DNA of 64,000 nucleotides from the NCBI RefSeq assembly GCF_002234615.1, contig NZ_NMQW01000022.1, forward strand, positions 1 to 64,000, read 5' to 3'. The notes beneath the pieces are model-generated. The model saw only the letters and a program-made list of their open reading frames with translations. It ran no database searches and was not told the DNA's origin. The translations under genes were made by a program, and so were the position numbers. Below, one piece after another: positions 55,362 to 64,000 of the stretch. Origin of the DNA: Paenibacillus rigui (lineage in GTDB: Bacteria > Bacillota > Bacilli > Paenibacillales > NBRC-103111). The first letter of the stretch is position 1. Each line of letters begins with the position of its first letter.

Positions 55362-55391
55362 AGAAACCGCACGGCCTAATGGCTGTGCGGT
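55362..55391 (-). terminator. Terminator behind the GH8 gene
   Basis: ACCGCAC (55366-55372) pairs with GTGCGGT (55385-55391), with further GCC/GGC pairing inside. On the minus strand TTTCTTTT follows. It lies 12 nt behind the GH8 stop. Confidence 0.8.
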
Positions 55392-55402
55392 CGGGGGATG
55401 CG

Positions 55403-55792
55403 TTACAGGCTATACGCTTCGACCTCGTTAAGGGTCGGCACGTCGGTTGCCGTCGTAATATAAACGCGCAAATAGCGGGCGGTGACCGGTGTGAAATTAA
55501 CCGTCTTGCTCGCGCCGATCGTCGTTCCGGCCGTCCCGGCGATATCCGTAAAGGTGATGCCGTCGGCCGACGACTGCAGCTTGTAGGACGATACCCGCTG
55601 GTATGTGATTTCCTTGAGCACAACCTGACTGTACGTCGCAGCGGTGCCGAAATCGACCGTAACCCATTGATTGTTCAGCGAGCCGCTTGAGGCCGACCAG
55701 CGTGTGGAGGTGCTGCCGTCGAACGCGTTTGCCGCCGGATAGGATGCGCTCCAGGTTGTCGAGGCACTGTACGCTTTCCCTAACGCAAGATT
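55403..55792 (-). repeat. Discoidin module repeat, copy 1 (partner 57826-58215)
   Basis: The last 129 residues of the GH8 protein and of the neighbouring secreted protein differ at only a few positions (for example TAATYSQ against TATAYSQ), and the DNA is also very similar. This points to a recent duplication or gene conversion. Less similar discoidin copies lie near 56100-56480 and 58500-58890. Confidence 0.8.
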
Positions 55793-57796
55793 GCCTCCTG
55801 CCGCCGGTGTCGTTGCGGAGGCCGTATTGCTGGCCGCCGATACATTGCCGGCTGCATCCTTTGCTTTGACCGTGTAGCTGTAAGCGGTCGAAGCCGCAAG
55901 CCCCGTATCGGTGTAGGCTGCCGTGGCTGCCGTACCGATCAAAGTGCCGCCGCGATAGACGTCATAGCCCGTTACGCCTACATTATCGTTCGATGCCGTC
56001 CAGCCCAGCTGGATCTGGCTGCTGGACACTGCCGTCGCCGTCAGGCCCGCCGGCGCTGTCGGGGCCGTGGTGTCCGGCCCGCTGGTGCTGTTGTAGACTT
56101 CCAGCTCGTTGATCGACGGAACGTCGGCTGCCGAGGTAATATACAGGCGTACATAACGGGACGTTACCGGCGAGAAGCTGACCGTCTTGCTCGCGCCGAT
56201 CGTCGTTCCGGTCGTCCCGGCAATATCCGTATAAGTCGTGCCGTCCGTCGAGGACTGGAGCTTGTAGGATGACACCCGCTGGAACGACGATTCCTTGATC
56301 ACGACTTGATTAAATGCAGTGGCGGCACCCAAATCGACGCTAACCCATTGGTTGTTCAAGGAGCCGCTTGAAGCCGACCAGCGAGTAGAAGCGTCACCAT
56401 CGAACGCCTTATCGGCCATATAAGATGCATTCCATATCGTAGAGGCGCTGTACGTCTTGCCCAAGGCGATATTTCCCGAGGCCGTGGGCGGTGTCGTTGA
56501 CGAAGAAGGGCTCCACCAATTGCCTGATACAACTATCATCGATAAGAGTCGGATGCTGTTCTCGTAATATCCGGTTGAGGTCGTAGATGTACTTGTCATA
56601 TTCGTCCATAAGCTGTTCAGCCACGCCTGGTTGCCCGAATCGATCATGGCGCTGACCGCAAACGGAGCAATAAAGGCTTGAACGCCCGAAGAGGTACCGG
56701 AAAGCGCGTTCCCGCTCAAGGAATAACCGTCCTTGATGCTGCCGGGATTGCCGGACGTTTTCGTTTGAATCCAGGTATTGAGCTTCGTTAATTCAGCAAG
56801 TGCGCTTGTATCTCCGGACATTAAATAATCCGTCGTAATGCGCCAAGGGGTTCTGCATGAATTGTAGCTATAGCTCCCATCGTTCGCACCTTCCAAATAA
56901 TTGGCGCCTACAGGCGCATAGCTTGCTCCCGTGCTGCTGTTGGCAAAGTCCGGGAGCAGTCCCGTATTCGGACTGTTATTGGCGTACAGCTGGTTGATGA
57001 TGGCGTACGTTTTGTTAATGACCTGCTGCCAATTAGTATCGCCCGTCGCGGTTTGAAAAGCTTTAAGATGGTTTAACATAAAGTCGGACGGACGCGTTCC
57101 TTTGCCGTAGGTCGCATCGGTATTGGCAGCCCAATCCCCCAGCTTCAAATTCCATACGCTGGAATTGATATCCGCCTGCATAATTCCGTTGATGGCATTC
57201 GTGGCCGCCGCCAAGTAGTTAATGGCCCCGCTGCTTCCCCACTGTTTATCGGCCAGCAAAAGCGCATAAGCAATGTCCATGTCCCCATCCGTAGCGGAAT
57301 CGTTCCCTCCGCTGGCCGCCACGATATTGCCGCTGCTGTCCTTTCGCTGCTGCCAACCCATCGTATAAGGGTTATTCGCGCTCGGGTGGGATTTATAAAA
57401 GTTGTACAAGGCGTCAAAATGAGCCTTGGCGCTTGAGCTGTACCCCGCCATCAGCGCGGTTACCAGCATACCGTATCCATGCCCCTCCGAAGTGGAGACA
57501 ATGCTGGCGTCGGAGTCCCCCTCTCCTTCCTTGTTGTACCAGACGTATTCTTCATTCGGTTTGTTCGGGCTTGCGACAATATACCGGCTTACCCATTCAT
57601 CGTAGTACTGCTCAACGGCAGCATCCATCTGGGCCTGAGTCACGTGATTCGGCTTAATCGTCCCTGCCGTGTACACCGTATGCTGCGGGAACGGCTTCAT
57701 TTCTCCTGCCGCCATCGCGGGCTGTGGAGAGCCGAGCACCGGAAATAACTGCATTGCAAGCACAAGCGAGGCTCCAAATCGATACACCTTGTTCAT
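55403..57796 (-). CDS. Secreted GH8 enzyme with two discoidin modules and FN3
   Basis: A 797-residue secreted enzyme. Signal peptide about 1-30; GH8 alpha6/alpha6 barrel (about 35-420) with TSEGHGYGM (general acid Glu) and SATDGDMDIAYAL, the GH8 signature Asp pair; then F5/8C (discoidin/CBM32-like), FN3 and F5/8C modules (about 445-797). GH8 includes chitosanases, endoglucanases, lichenases and xylanases; the exact one is not visible. Start behind GAGGGGAG, 29 nt after the preceding secreted protein. The last module is almost identical to the last module of that neighbour. Confidence 0.87.
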   Translation of the reverse strand: MNKVYRFGASLVLAMQLFPVLGSPQPAMAAGEMKPFPQHTVYTAGTIKPNHVTQAQMDAAVEQYYDEWVSRYIVASPNKPNEEYVWYNKEGEGDSDASIVSTSEGHGYGMLVTALMAGYSSSAKAHFDALYNFYKSHPSANNPYTMGWQQRKDSSGNIVAASGGNDSATDGDMDIAYALLLADKQWGSSGAINYLAAATNAINGIMQADINSSVWNLKLGDWAANTDATYGKGTRPSDFMLNHLKAFQTATGDTNWQQVINKTYAIINQLYANNSPNTGLLPDFANSSTGASYAPVGANYLEGANDGSYSYNSCRTPWRITTDYLMSGDTSALAELTKLNTWIQTKTSGNPGSIKDGYSLSGNALSGTSSGVQAFIAPFAVSAMIDSGNQAWLNSLWTNMTSTSTTSTGYYENSIRLLSMIVVSGNWWSPSSSTTPPTASGNIALGKTYSASTIWNASYMADKAFDGDASTRWSASSGSLNNQWVSVDLGAATAFNQVVIKESSFQRVSSYKLQSSTDGTTYTDIAGTTGTTIGASKTVSFSPVTSRYVRLYITSAADVPSINELEVYNSTSGPDTTAPTAPAGLTATAVSSSQIQLGWTASNDNVGVTGYDVYRGGTLIGTAATAAYTDTGLAASTAYSYTVKAKDAAGNVSAASNTASATTPAAGGNLALGKAYSASTTWSASYPAANAFDGSTSTRWSASSGSLNNQWVTVDFGTAATYSQVVLKEITYQRVSSYKLQSSADGITFTDIAGTAGTTIGASKTVNFTPVTARYLRVYITTATDVPTLNEVEAYSL

Positions 57797-57825
57797 AAGT
57801 GCGCTTCTCCCCTCGTTTCAAACGT

Positions 57826-60441
57826 TTACAAGCTATAGGCTTCGATCTCGTTGATCGTCGGGACATCGGTTGCCGTCGTGATATAAATCCGCAAATACCG
57901 GGAGGTCACAGGTGTGAAATTGATCGTTTTGCTCGCGCCGACCGTCGTTCCGGCCGTCCCGGCAATATCCGTAAAGGTGGTGCCATCGGTGGACGACTGC
58001 AGCTTGTAGGACGAGACCCGCTGATAAGTGATTTCCTTAAGCACGACCTGGCTGTATGCCGTGGCAGTGCCGAAATCGACCGTGACCCATTGATTGTTCA
58101 GCGAGCCGCTCGAGGCCGACCAGCGTGTAGTGGTACTGCCGTCGAACGCGTTCGCCGCAGGATAAGAGGCACTCCAGGTCGTCGAGGCGCTGTACGTTTT
58201 GCCTAACGCAAGATTCCCCCCCGCCGCCTGCGTCGTGGCCGTGGCCGTATTGCTGGCCGCCGATACATTCCCGGCTGCGTCCTTCGCTTTGACCGTATAG
58301 CTGTAAGCCGTCGAAGCCGTAAGTCCTGCATCCGTGTAGGTCGTCGTTGTCACGGAACCGACCTTGGCCGCGCCGCGATAGACATCATAACCCGTGACGC
58401 CGACATTGTCGGTCGACGCCGTCCAGCTCAGCTGAATTTGGCTGCTGGACGCTGCCGTTGCCGTAAGCCCTGTCGGCGCTGCCGGTGCCGTCGTATCCCC
58501 GGCCGCAGTGCTGTAAACCTCGACCTCGTTGATCGTCGGAACGTCAGTTGCCGTTGTGACATACAGCCTTAAATAACGGGAAGTTACAGGCGAAAAGCTG
58601 ACGGATTTACTTGCGCCGATCGTCGTGCCCGATGTTCCCGCAATGTCCGTATAGGTCGTGCCATCGGCCGAGGACTGAAGCTTGTAGGACGAAACCCGCT
58701 GGAACGTCGTTTCCTTGAGCACGACCTCATTGTACGTTGTGGCCGCACCCAGATCGACGCTGACCCATTGATTGTTCAACGAGCCGCTTGAGGCTGACCA
58801 GCGCGTAGAGGTGCTGCCGTCGAATGCGTACGCCGCAGGATACGATGTACTCCAGGTCGTCGAGGCGCTGTACGTTTTCCCCAGGGCGAGATTGCCCCCT
58901 GCCGCTGCCTGAGTCGTAGCGGAAGCCGTATTGCTCGCCGCCGAGGCGTTGCCCGCAGCGTCCTTCGCCTTGACCGTATAGCTGTAGGCCGTCGAAGCCG
59001 CAAGCCCCGTATCGCTGTAGGCTGTCGTGGCGGACGAGCCGACCAAGATCCCCCCGCGATAGACATCATAGCCCGTGACGCCGACATTATCGGTTGAAGC
59101 CGTCCAGCTCAGCTGGATCTGGCTGCTGGATGCTGCCGTTGCCGTCAGGCTCGTCGGCGCTGTCGGCGCCTGCGTATCATTGCCGCCGCTTGTATTCCGC
59201 TGGTTTTTCACCCACAGAAATCGGGCGAACGTAGCCATGCTCGTTGTGGACAGATTCGGCAAATCCACGTTGCCCAAGGTGTAATAAATATCCGGGCGAA
59301 GCGCCGCCAGGAACAGGTTTCCGTTGCGCGCATACGTCGTCGGCGCACCGTGTCCCGTACCGTCGGTTCCATCGACGCGGCCTGCAAAATCATTCGGCCC
59401 CCTCATCATCACATCGGCATACATGTTCGCAAAGGGCATCATCATAGCGGTAGTTATGCCATAACGGCCGATCAGGAAGGCACGGTAAAAGCCGGCCACG
59501 TCCAGGCTTGCGTGATTGGAGTCCTCCCCGCCGAGGATCGTAGGATTGTATCCCCAGTTGTAGGCGACATTTCCTTTGCTGTCGATATACGTTTGCTTGG
59601 CGCTGTCATCGGCAAAAAACCAATTGAGGTTCGTTTGCACAATCCCATCATATTGAGTAACAAGGGAGGCGTTATCCCCGATAATCGCATGGGATGCCGC
59701 CAAATTTTGCAGGCCGTAGGAAATCATCATCTGCTGATTCCATGGCATGATGCCTCCGGACATGTAGGGCGACTGCGTGGAGAAATAGTATTTATTGCCT
59801 CTGGAGAGATCCAGCAAGCTCGGAAACAGGAACTGGCTGACAACATAATCCGCCTCGGTAATAAAAGTGTTGGCCCGCTGTCTGTACGTCGCCCCATGGC
59901 CGTAGGTGTCGGTAACGGGAACCGTCGTATTCCAGATCGCAGGGGTCTGAAGAATCAATCTTGCACAGTAAGCCAGGTGGCCGACGGAATCACCGTTCGC
60001 CGAATCGGCGGAGGCAGTACCTGTATTGTTGCCCGGCCATATAGGGGCAATCGTATTCGTCCAGACGGTACGTTGGCCATAAGGGGCCGGTAGAATATCA
60101 TTGCGCTGCGACAGCAGCACATCGCAGAAATAGATCATGCGGTCAAGGATCTCGGTATCCCCGGTAATTTCATACATGAGGCCCATCGCCTTGATGTTTT
60201 CGCCGCTTTTGCCCTGCGCATACTCGCTTTGCATCGAGCCGGTGTTCGGCCATACGACAGGCTCCACCGTTTGAATAAAGGCCTTGAAGGAAGTGATTTC
60301 GTTCTGGGTGACAGGACCGTCGTAGCTGTCCAGCACCATGGACCCGGCGGCCGACACTTGATGTCCCGGCGCCAGTCCCGTTCCGCTAATGACGCTAATG
60401 ATCAGTACAGCAAGTAAGATACGTGCGAATAAGAGCCGCAT
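57826..60441 (-). CDS. Secreted helical-barrel protein with two discoidin modules and FN3
   Basis: An 871-residue secreted protein. Signal peptide about 1-32; an N-terminal domain (about 35-420), helical and aromatic, with KSGENIKAMGLMYEITGDTE, RNDILPAPYGQRTVWTNTIA and MSGGIMPWNQQMMISYG, suggesting an alpha/alpha barrel of a glycan-degrading enzyme I cannot name; then FN3, F5/8C, FN3 and F5/8C modules to the end. Start at 60441 follows AGAGGG. It precedes the GH8 gene by 29 nt and ends in almost the same binding module, so the two should act on the same surface polymer. Lyase or hydrolase is undecided. Confidence 0.72.
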   Translation of the reverse strand: MRLLFARILLAVLIISVISGTGLAPGHQVSAAGSMVLDSYDGPVTQNEITSFKAFIQTVEPVVWPNTGSMQSEYAQGKSGENIKAMGLMYEITGDTEILDRMIYFCDVLLSQRNDILPAPYGQRTVWTNTIAPIWPGNNTGTASADSANGDSVGHLAYCARLILQTPAIWNTTVPVTDTYGHGATYRQRANTFITEADYVVSQFLFPSLLDLSRGNKYYFSTQSPYMSGGIMPWNQQMMISYGLQNLAASHAIIGDNASLVTQYDGIVQTNLNWFFADDSAKQTYIDSKGNVAYNWGYNPTILGGEDSNHASLDVAGFYRAFLIGRYGITTAMMMPFANMYADVMMRGPNDFAGRVDGTDGTGHGAPTTYARNGNLFLAALRPDIYYTLGNVDLPNLSTTSMATFARFLWVKNQRNTSGGNDTQAPTAPTSLTATAASSSQIQLSWTASTDNVGVTGYDVYRGGILVGSSATTAYSDTGLAASTAYSYTVKAKDAAGNASAASNTASATTQAAAGGNLALGKTYSASTTWSTSYPAAYAFDGSTSTRWSASSGSLNNQWVSVDLGAATTYNEVVLKETTFQRVSSYKLQSSADGTTYTDIAGTSGTTIGASKSVSFSPVTSRYLRLYVTTATDVPTINEVEVYSTAAGDTTAPAAPTGLTATAASSSQIQLSWTASTDNVGVTGYDVYRGAAKVGSVTTTTYTDAGLTASTAYSYTVKAKDAAGNVSAASNTATATTQAAGGNLALGKTYSASTTWSASYPAANAFDGSTTTRWSASSGSLNNQWVTVDFGTATAYSQVVLKEITYQRVSSYKLQSSTDGTTFTDIAGTAGTTVGASKTINFTPVTSRYLRIYITTATDVPTINEIEAYSL

Positions 60442-60572
60442 AAGTAAACCCTCTTTTCCCATCCCCATCGGCTGGGGGTTTGGCTGCAAAGCATTGTGGC
60501 CGAGACAAGAGTACCCGAACACCTCCCTTCCTAATGGACATCGTCATGCAACAAAAGGGCCGTTCCCCGAAG

Positions 60573-60591
60573 ATTATAAAGCGTTTTCAAA
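60573..60591 (-). promoter_or_regulatory. -10 box overlapped by a cre-like (CcpA) site
   Basis: On the minus strand TTTGAAAACGCTTTAT (60576-60591) fits the CcpA operator core TGWAARCGYTW, and the TATAAT at 60573-60578 directly follows. No good -35 is seen. This lies 130 nt before the secreted protein start and implies catabolite repression of the secreted enzyme pair. Confidence 0.5.
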
Positions 60592-60614
60592 TGAGAATGA
60601 ATGACTGCCGCTAA

Positions 60615-61469
60615 CTACTTTCTTCGTGAAACTAACTTTGTGCCCCCCTGATAGAGCTTGCGATAGTCCGAGGGCGTTATGCCCGAATGCTTTTTAAAGG
60701 AGGTGGAGAAGTGGGAAGCGTCGTTAAACCCCGTCGTATGGGCAACTTCATTGATCGTTAACGAGAAATCGCCCAGCAGCTCCTTCGCCTTCTCGATCCT
60801 ACGCTCTTGGATGTAACGCATCGGGGACATGCCGAGATGGGTTTTAAAGAAACGGATAAAGTAGTTCGGGTGAAAATGCGCGGTTTGGGAAAGCTCCGGG
60901 ATGGAAATCTCTTTGTCCAAATTAGCGTCAATGTACCGGATCGTGTCCATCAGCTTGTTTATGGATAAGGGCTCCACTTCGATTGCGGATTCCATCAGCG
61001 CGCTGTCCATATAGCAAGCCATAATTTCGAATAGAGCGGACTGAACCTTCATGAGGGAGGACGGATGATCTTGGCCACGATGGTCAATCAGCTGCCGAAA
61101 ATGCGCCAGTATAGCTTCGCAATCCTGCACATTCGTAATATTAGGGACACCCATGGAGCGAAATAGAGGGTTGAATCCGATGTTGGAGGTGAAATGGCAC
61201 CAGTACATCGTAAATGGCGGGCCGCCAGCTGCCGAATATGACTGCAGTGCACCTGCCGGAGCAAAGAACAGCTGTCCCGGCTCAGGCTGATACAGCTTGC
61301 CATCGATTCGGATCCATCCGGTGCCTTCGCAAATAAAGTAAAACTTGTTGTATTCGGGTACAAAATCGAAACGGTTCCACTCCCGGGTACAAACGGAAAA
61401 CTTAGCGGCTATCAGCTTTACCTTGAGTTCAGCGAGGGTATGGTACAACAACGGATTAGCAGCTTGCAT
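60615..61469 (-). CDS. AraC-family regulator with cupin sensor domain
   Basis: A 284-residue soluble regulator. The cupin-like arm (about 15-160) has FYFICEGTGWIRIDG and LFFAPAGALQSYS; the C-terminal AraC domain (about 185-284) has ISIPELSQTAHFHPNYFIRF and INEVAHTTGFNDASHFSTSF. It binds sugar directly and should control the adjacent binding-protein and secreted-enzyme genes. The start at 61469 follows AAAGGA; the longer frame would overlap the inverted repeat at 61516-61548. It lies between the importer and the secreted pair, on the same strand. Confidence 0.86.
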   Translation of the reverse strand: MQAANPLLYHTLAELKVKLIAAKFSVCTREWNRFDFVPEYNKFYFICEGTGWIRIDGKLYQPEPGQLFFAPAGALQSYSAAGGPPFTMYWCHFTSNIGFNPLFRSMGVPNITNVQDCEAILAHFRQLIDHRGQDHPSSLMKVQSALFEIMACYMDSALMESAIEVEPLSINKLMDTIRYIDANLDKEISIPELSQTAHFHPNYFIRFFKTHLGMSPMRYIQERRIEKAKELLGDFSLTINEVAHTTGFNDASHFSTSFKKHSGITPSDYRKLYQGGTKLVSRRK

Positions 61470-61515
61470 GGCAGACCCATTCCTTTCCGATTGGGGTGCA
61501 TACCTGGTAAGGAGG

Positions 61516-61548
61516 AACGCTCCACATGCTTTGGGCAAATGGAGCGTT
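61516..61548 (-). other. Inverted repeat between binding-protein and AraC genes
   Basis: AACGCTCCA (61516-61524) and TGGAGCGTT (61540-61548) form a perfect 9-bp inverted repeat with a 15-base gap, 35 nt behind the binding-protein stop and 47 nt before the AraC start. No T-run follows. It could be a message-stabilising hairpin or an operator of the AraC gene. Confidence 0.45.
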
Positions 61549-61583
61549 GACGTTCACGCGTATTCGGTCATCTTGAAAAAGCA

Positions 61584-63218
61584 TTATTTCTTATACTTCG
61601 TATCATAGGCTTCCTGATAAATTTGCAAATAGCGTTTAATTTTCATTTTGTCAAGCGTCGCCAAGTAATTGTCCCATTCTTTGTCGATCTGCAAATCCCC
61701 TATCACCATGCGGGCAAATGTCTCTCTGCGATAATCGTCTATTGTTTTGGCGAGTGATGCAATCTCTTCCGTTTGACCGATCGAAAGCGCTAATGGCGGG
61801 ACGTTCTTCTTCATATCCATCGCATACGGGGTATAATTGTTCTTCGTCTGGTTATACAGAAACACTTCCAAAGGGTTATTGAGATCGGCAGATTGGCCTA
61901 ACCGCCACTCATTCGTCCGGACCGAGGGTCCGATTTGCGCCCAATGCTCATTTTGCGTAGCTCCGAATGTAGTCAATACATCGTATAATGCCGGCTTTCC
62001 GTTGATCCCGAGCGTCGTTTTGTCCGCTACTTTCCAATCCTTATCCGGTACGCCCAGCAGCGCGCGGTATGTCGCCTCCTCGCTGTACAGAAAATCTGCC
62101 AGCCGGAAGGCTAGCGCCGCACTTTTCGCTTTGCTGGTGATAACGTAATTACCGTTGGTTACACTGTAGGGCCAGTACTTGGAGGATTGAATGCCGGTCG
62201 GCCCCTTCAAAGGCGGAACGGATACGTAATCTTTCCAATTGGTTGCAAAGATCGTAGGGTTTTGTGCCGGAATGGCGCCCGCAATGGCAATCGGGTTATC
62301 TCCGATCTTTTTCAGCTGCGTCCGGTCCTGTGTCAAGGTTTGCGGAGCGATGAGTCCTTCCGTATACAGCTTGTGCAAATAGTTCAGGCCATCCTTCCAG
62401 CCGGGCTGTGTATACGCGAGATTGACTTTACCGTCCTTGACGAACATCAGTCCTTTATCGCTCTCAACAAACGATTGCATCAGAAACTCGTCAAGCGTTG
62501 AGTTCGAGTTCGTTGCGCCGACCAGCGGAATTTCGTCCGCCTTGCCGTTGCCGTTGGGATCCTTCTCCTTAAACGCTTTCAAAACCTGCTCAAACTCCTC
62601 CGTTGTCGTCGGCATCGCCAAGCCCAATTTGTCCAGCCACGCTTTATTGATCCACATTTTGGAGCTCTGCCAGCAGTGGTAGCATTCGTTGACGACTGGA
62701 AGGGAATAGATGCTGCCTTCATTGTTCGTGATTAAATCCTTCACGGTAGGCACCGCTTGAAACATCTTTTTCGTTTCCACTCCGTACTTGTCGATTAACG
62801 GATTGAGCGGGATAAACACACCGTCATGTCCGTAGAGCGACAGCTCGCTGTCCCCCATATTAAACCCGAGAAATACTTCCGGATATTCCCCGCTGGCCAG
62901 CGTAATATTGAGCTTTTCCTTCGCATTGGCATTCTGGACAACCTGCCATTCGATATGAATGTTCGTCTTCTCCTCCAGCCATTTCGTAAATTCATTGGTC
63001 TCGAAATTATCCACCTTGCCGCTGTTTTTCACCATCACCTTTAGCGTCGTTTTCGTTTTGGCAATGGGAAGCACACCCGGCGGGTTCAAGTTATCGTCCG
63101 CAGACGCTGCCGCATCGTTTCCCGGGGACCGGGCCGCATCCGGATTTTGTGTGCAGGCGCTTAAGAGCAGGGCCGCAAGCAGGATGAAACACAGCATCCG
63201 TGTTCCTGATTTTCTCAT
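61584..63218 (-). CDS. Extracellular solute-binding lipoprotein (sugar ABC importer)
   Basis: A 544-residue binding protein with a signal peptide ending in lipobox LLSACTQ. ATG at 63218 is ten bases behind GGGAGG; an in-frame TTG at 63224 is less likely. The mature part (TTLKVMVKNSGKVDNFETNE) and size match the other two binding proteins in overall type. It follows the LplC-type permease by about 40 nt and serves as ligand receptor for that importer. Confidence 0.86.
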   Translation of the reverse strand: MRKSGTRMLCFILLAALLLSACTQNPDAARSPGNDAAASADDNLNPPGVLPIAKTKTTLKVMVKNSGKVDNFETNEFTKWLEEKTNIHIEWQVVQNANAKEKLNITLASGEYPEVFLGFNMGDSELSLYGHDGVFIPLNPLIDKYGVETKKMFQAVPTVKDLITNNEGSIYSLPVVNECYHCWQSSKMWINKAWLDKLGLAMPTTTEEFEQVLKAFKEKDPNGNGKADEIPLVGATNSNSTLDEFLMQSFVESDKGLMFVKDGKVNLAYTQPGWKDGLNYLHKLYTEGLIAPQTLTQDRTQLKKIGDNPIAIAGAIPAQNPTIFATNWKDYVSVPPLKGPTGIQSSKYWPYSVTNGNYVITSKAKSAALAFRLADFLYSEEATYRALLGVPDKDWKVADKTTLGINGKPALYDVLTTFGATQNEHWAQIGPSVRTNEWRLGQSADLNNPLEVFLYNQTKNNYTPYAMDMKKNVPPLALSIGQTEEIASLAKTIDDYRRETFARMVIGDLQIDKEWDNYLATLDKMKIKRYLQIYQEAYDTKYKK

Positions 63219-63257
63219 ATTCAATAAACCTCCCTATTTCATTCCTTACGGCGTTCG

Positions 63258-64000
63258 TTATCCTTTGAGAGAGCCGATCATGATGCCTTTCACAAAATGC
63301 TTTTGGACAAACGGGTAAATGATCATGACCGGGAAGGATGACACGACTATCAACGCGTATTTCAATAGCTCCCGCTTCCCTTCCGCCTGCAGGTCCGAAG
63401 TTAAATCAATTCCGTCCGACTTGTTTTGAACCAAAATTTCACGTAAAACGAGCTGCAGCGGATACAGCTTCTCCTGGCTTAAATAAAGCAATGCGCCAAA
63501 ATATGAATTCCAGTGTCCGATCGCATAAAACAAGCAAAGCACAGCTATAATCGGGCCCGATAGCGGTACCACAATTTTGGATAAAAATTGGAAGTCGGTG
63601 CAGCCGTCCAATTGAGCCGCCTCGAACAGCTCATCCGGGATCGTCGATTGGAAATAGGTTCGGGCAATGATCACATTCATCACCGTCAGCGCCCCCGGAA
63701 TGATTAACGCCCAACGGGTGTCGAGCAAGCCGAGATCCTTTACGACCAAGTAATGGGGGATCAGCCCCCCGCCAAACATCATCGTAAATACATAGAGAAA
63801 CATGAGAACATGGCGAATGTAGAAATCTTTACGCGACAGCGGATAGGCGGCCATTAAGGTAAAGACCACGTTGAAAAAGGTGCCGACCACCGTGTAGTAG
63901 ACCGAATTGCCTGCCCCCCGCCAGACGGCGTTATTGTCCATTACGGCTTGATAGCCATCGAGAGTAAACTGGACGGGCCACAGCCACACTCTCCCCGAAA
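63258..64000 (-). CDS. Sugar ABC transporter permease (LplC type), N-terminus outside window
   Basis: At least 246 residues are visible; the frame stays open to the window edge (SGRVWLWPVQFTLDGYQ), so the first 40-50 residues are missing from view. EAA loop EAAQLDGCTDFQFLSKIVVP and the end VQKHFVKGIMIGSLKG identify it. It is upstream of the binding protein, and the LplB-type partner is presumably just beyond the edge. Confidence 0.88.
   Translation of the reverse strand, partial: SGRVWLWPVQFTLDGYQAVMDNNAVWRGAGNSVYYTVVGTFFNVVFTLMAAYPLSRKDFYIRHVLMFLYVFTMMFGGGLIPHYLVVKDLGLLDTRWALIIPGALTVMNVIIARTYFQSTIPDELFEAAQLDGCTDFQFLSKIVVPLSGPIIAVLCLFYAIGHWNSYFGALLYLSQEKLYPLQLVLREILVQNKSDGIDLTSDLQAEGKRELLKYALIVVSSFPVMIIYPFVQKHFVKGIMIGSLKG

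Overview
The window looks like part of a Paenibacillus-type chromosome (low-to-mid GC Firmicutes). Three lines of evidence point there: strong AGGAGG-type ribosome sites, several AraC-family regulators with a two-TM sensor half, and LplABC-type sugar importers beside large secreted glycan-active proteins with SLH, FN3 and discoidin modules. Nearly all genes lie on the minus strand. No rRNA, tRNA or CRISPR array was seen.

Region 1 (1-1.57 kb) is a decayed IS110-family insertion sequence. Its transposase carries one frameshift, and its upstream non-coding end may still hold the template of a bridge-type RNA. A strong hairpin separates it from the next locus.

Region 2 (1.6-24.8 kb) is the most interesting part: a contractile injection system (CIS, related to type VI secretion) in a Gram-positive background. 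In transcription order it encodes a sheath protein that appears to join TssB-like and TssC-like parts, an Hcp-like tube protein, a J-domain protein, two FHA proteins, an active-looking PP2C phosphatase, a membrane-anchored PP2C-like protein that lacks its metal ligands, two unrecognised proteins, an Hsp70/actin-fold ATPase, a third unrecognised protein, a PH-like membrane protein, small proteins, two VgrG-type spikes, a DUF4280 PAAR-like tip protein and a SUKH immunity protein. The second VgrG carries a C-terminal LHH-type HNH/EndoVII nuclease. A von Willebrand A membrane protein (divergent, plus strand) and a Ser/Thr kinase complete it. Kinase, phosphatase, FHA and vWA parts together resemble the threonine-phosphorylation control pathway of Proteobacterial T6SS. 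No ClpV, TssJLM, lysis, capsid or tape-measure gene was seen. A clear sigma-A type promoter precedes the sheath gene, and a terminator-like hairpin behind hcp probably lowers expression of the rest.

Region 3 (25.2-35.4 kb) is a carbohydrate uptake locus: an ABC importer (two permeases and a lipoprotein binding protein), an AraC sensor-regulator, an alpha/beta hydrolase, a GH97 glycosidase and an AraC regulator inactivated by an internal deletion.

Region 4 (35.7-50.3 kb) is a second locus: binding protein, two permeases, a GH105-type unsaturated uronyl hydrolase, a 1182-residue secreted protein ending in a dockerin-like calcium loop, and an SLH-anchored protein with a cohesin-like module. A divergent AraC sensor-regulator controls it. 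The cohesin-like/dockerin-like pair suggests a small surface-tethered enzyme complex.

Region 5 (50.5-64 kb) is a third glycan locus: a permease running off the window edge, a binding protein, a cupin-AraC regulator, a large secreted protein of unknown catalytic class, a GH8 enzyme sharing nearly identical discoidin modules with it, an aldo/keto reductase, a GH95 enzyme and an esterase. A likely CcpA (cre) site overlaps the promoter of the secreted pair.
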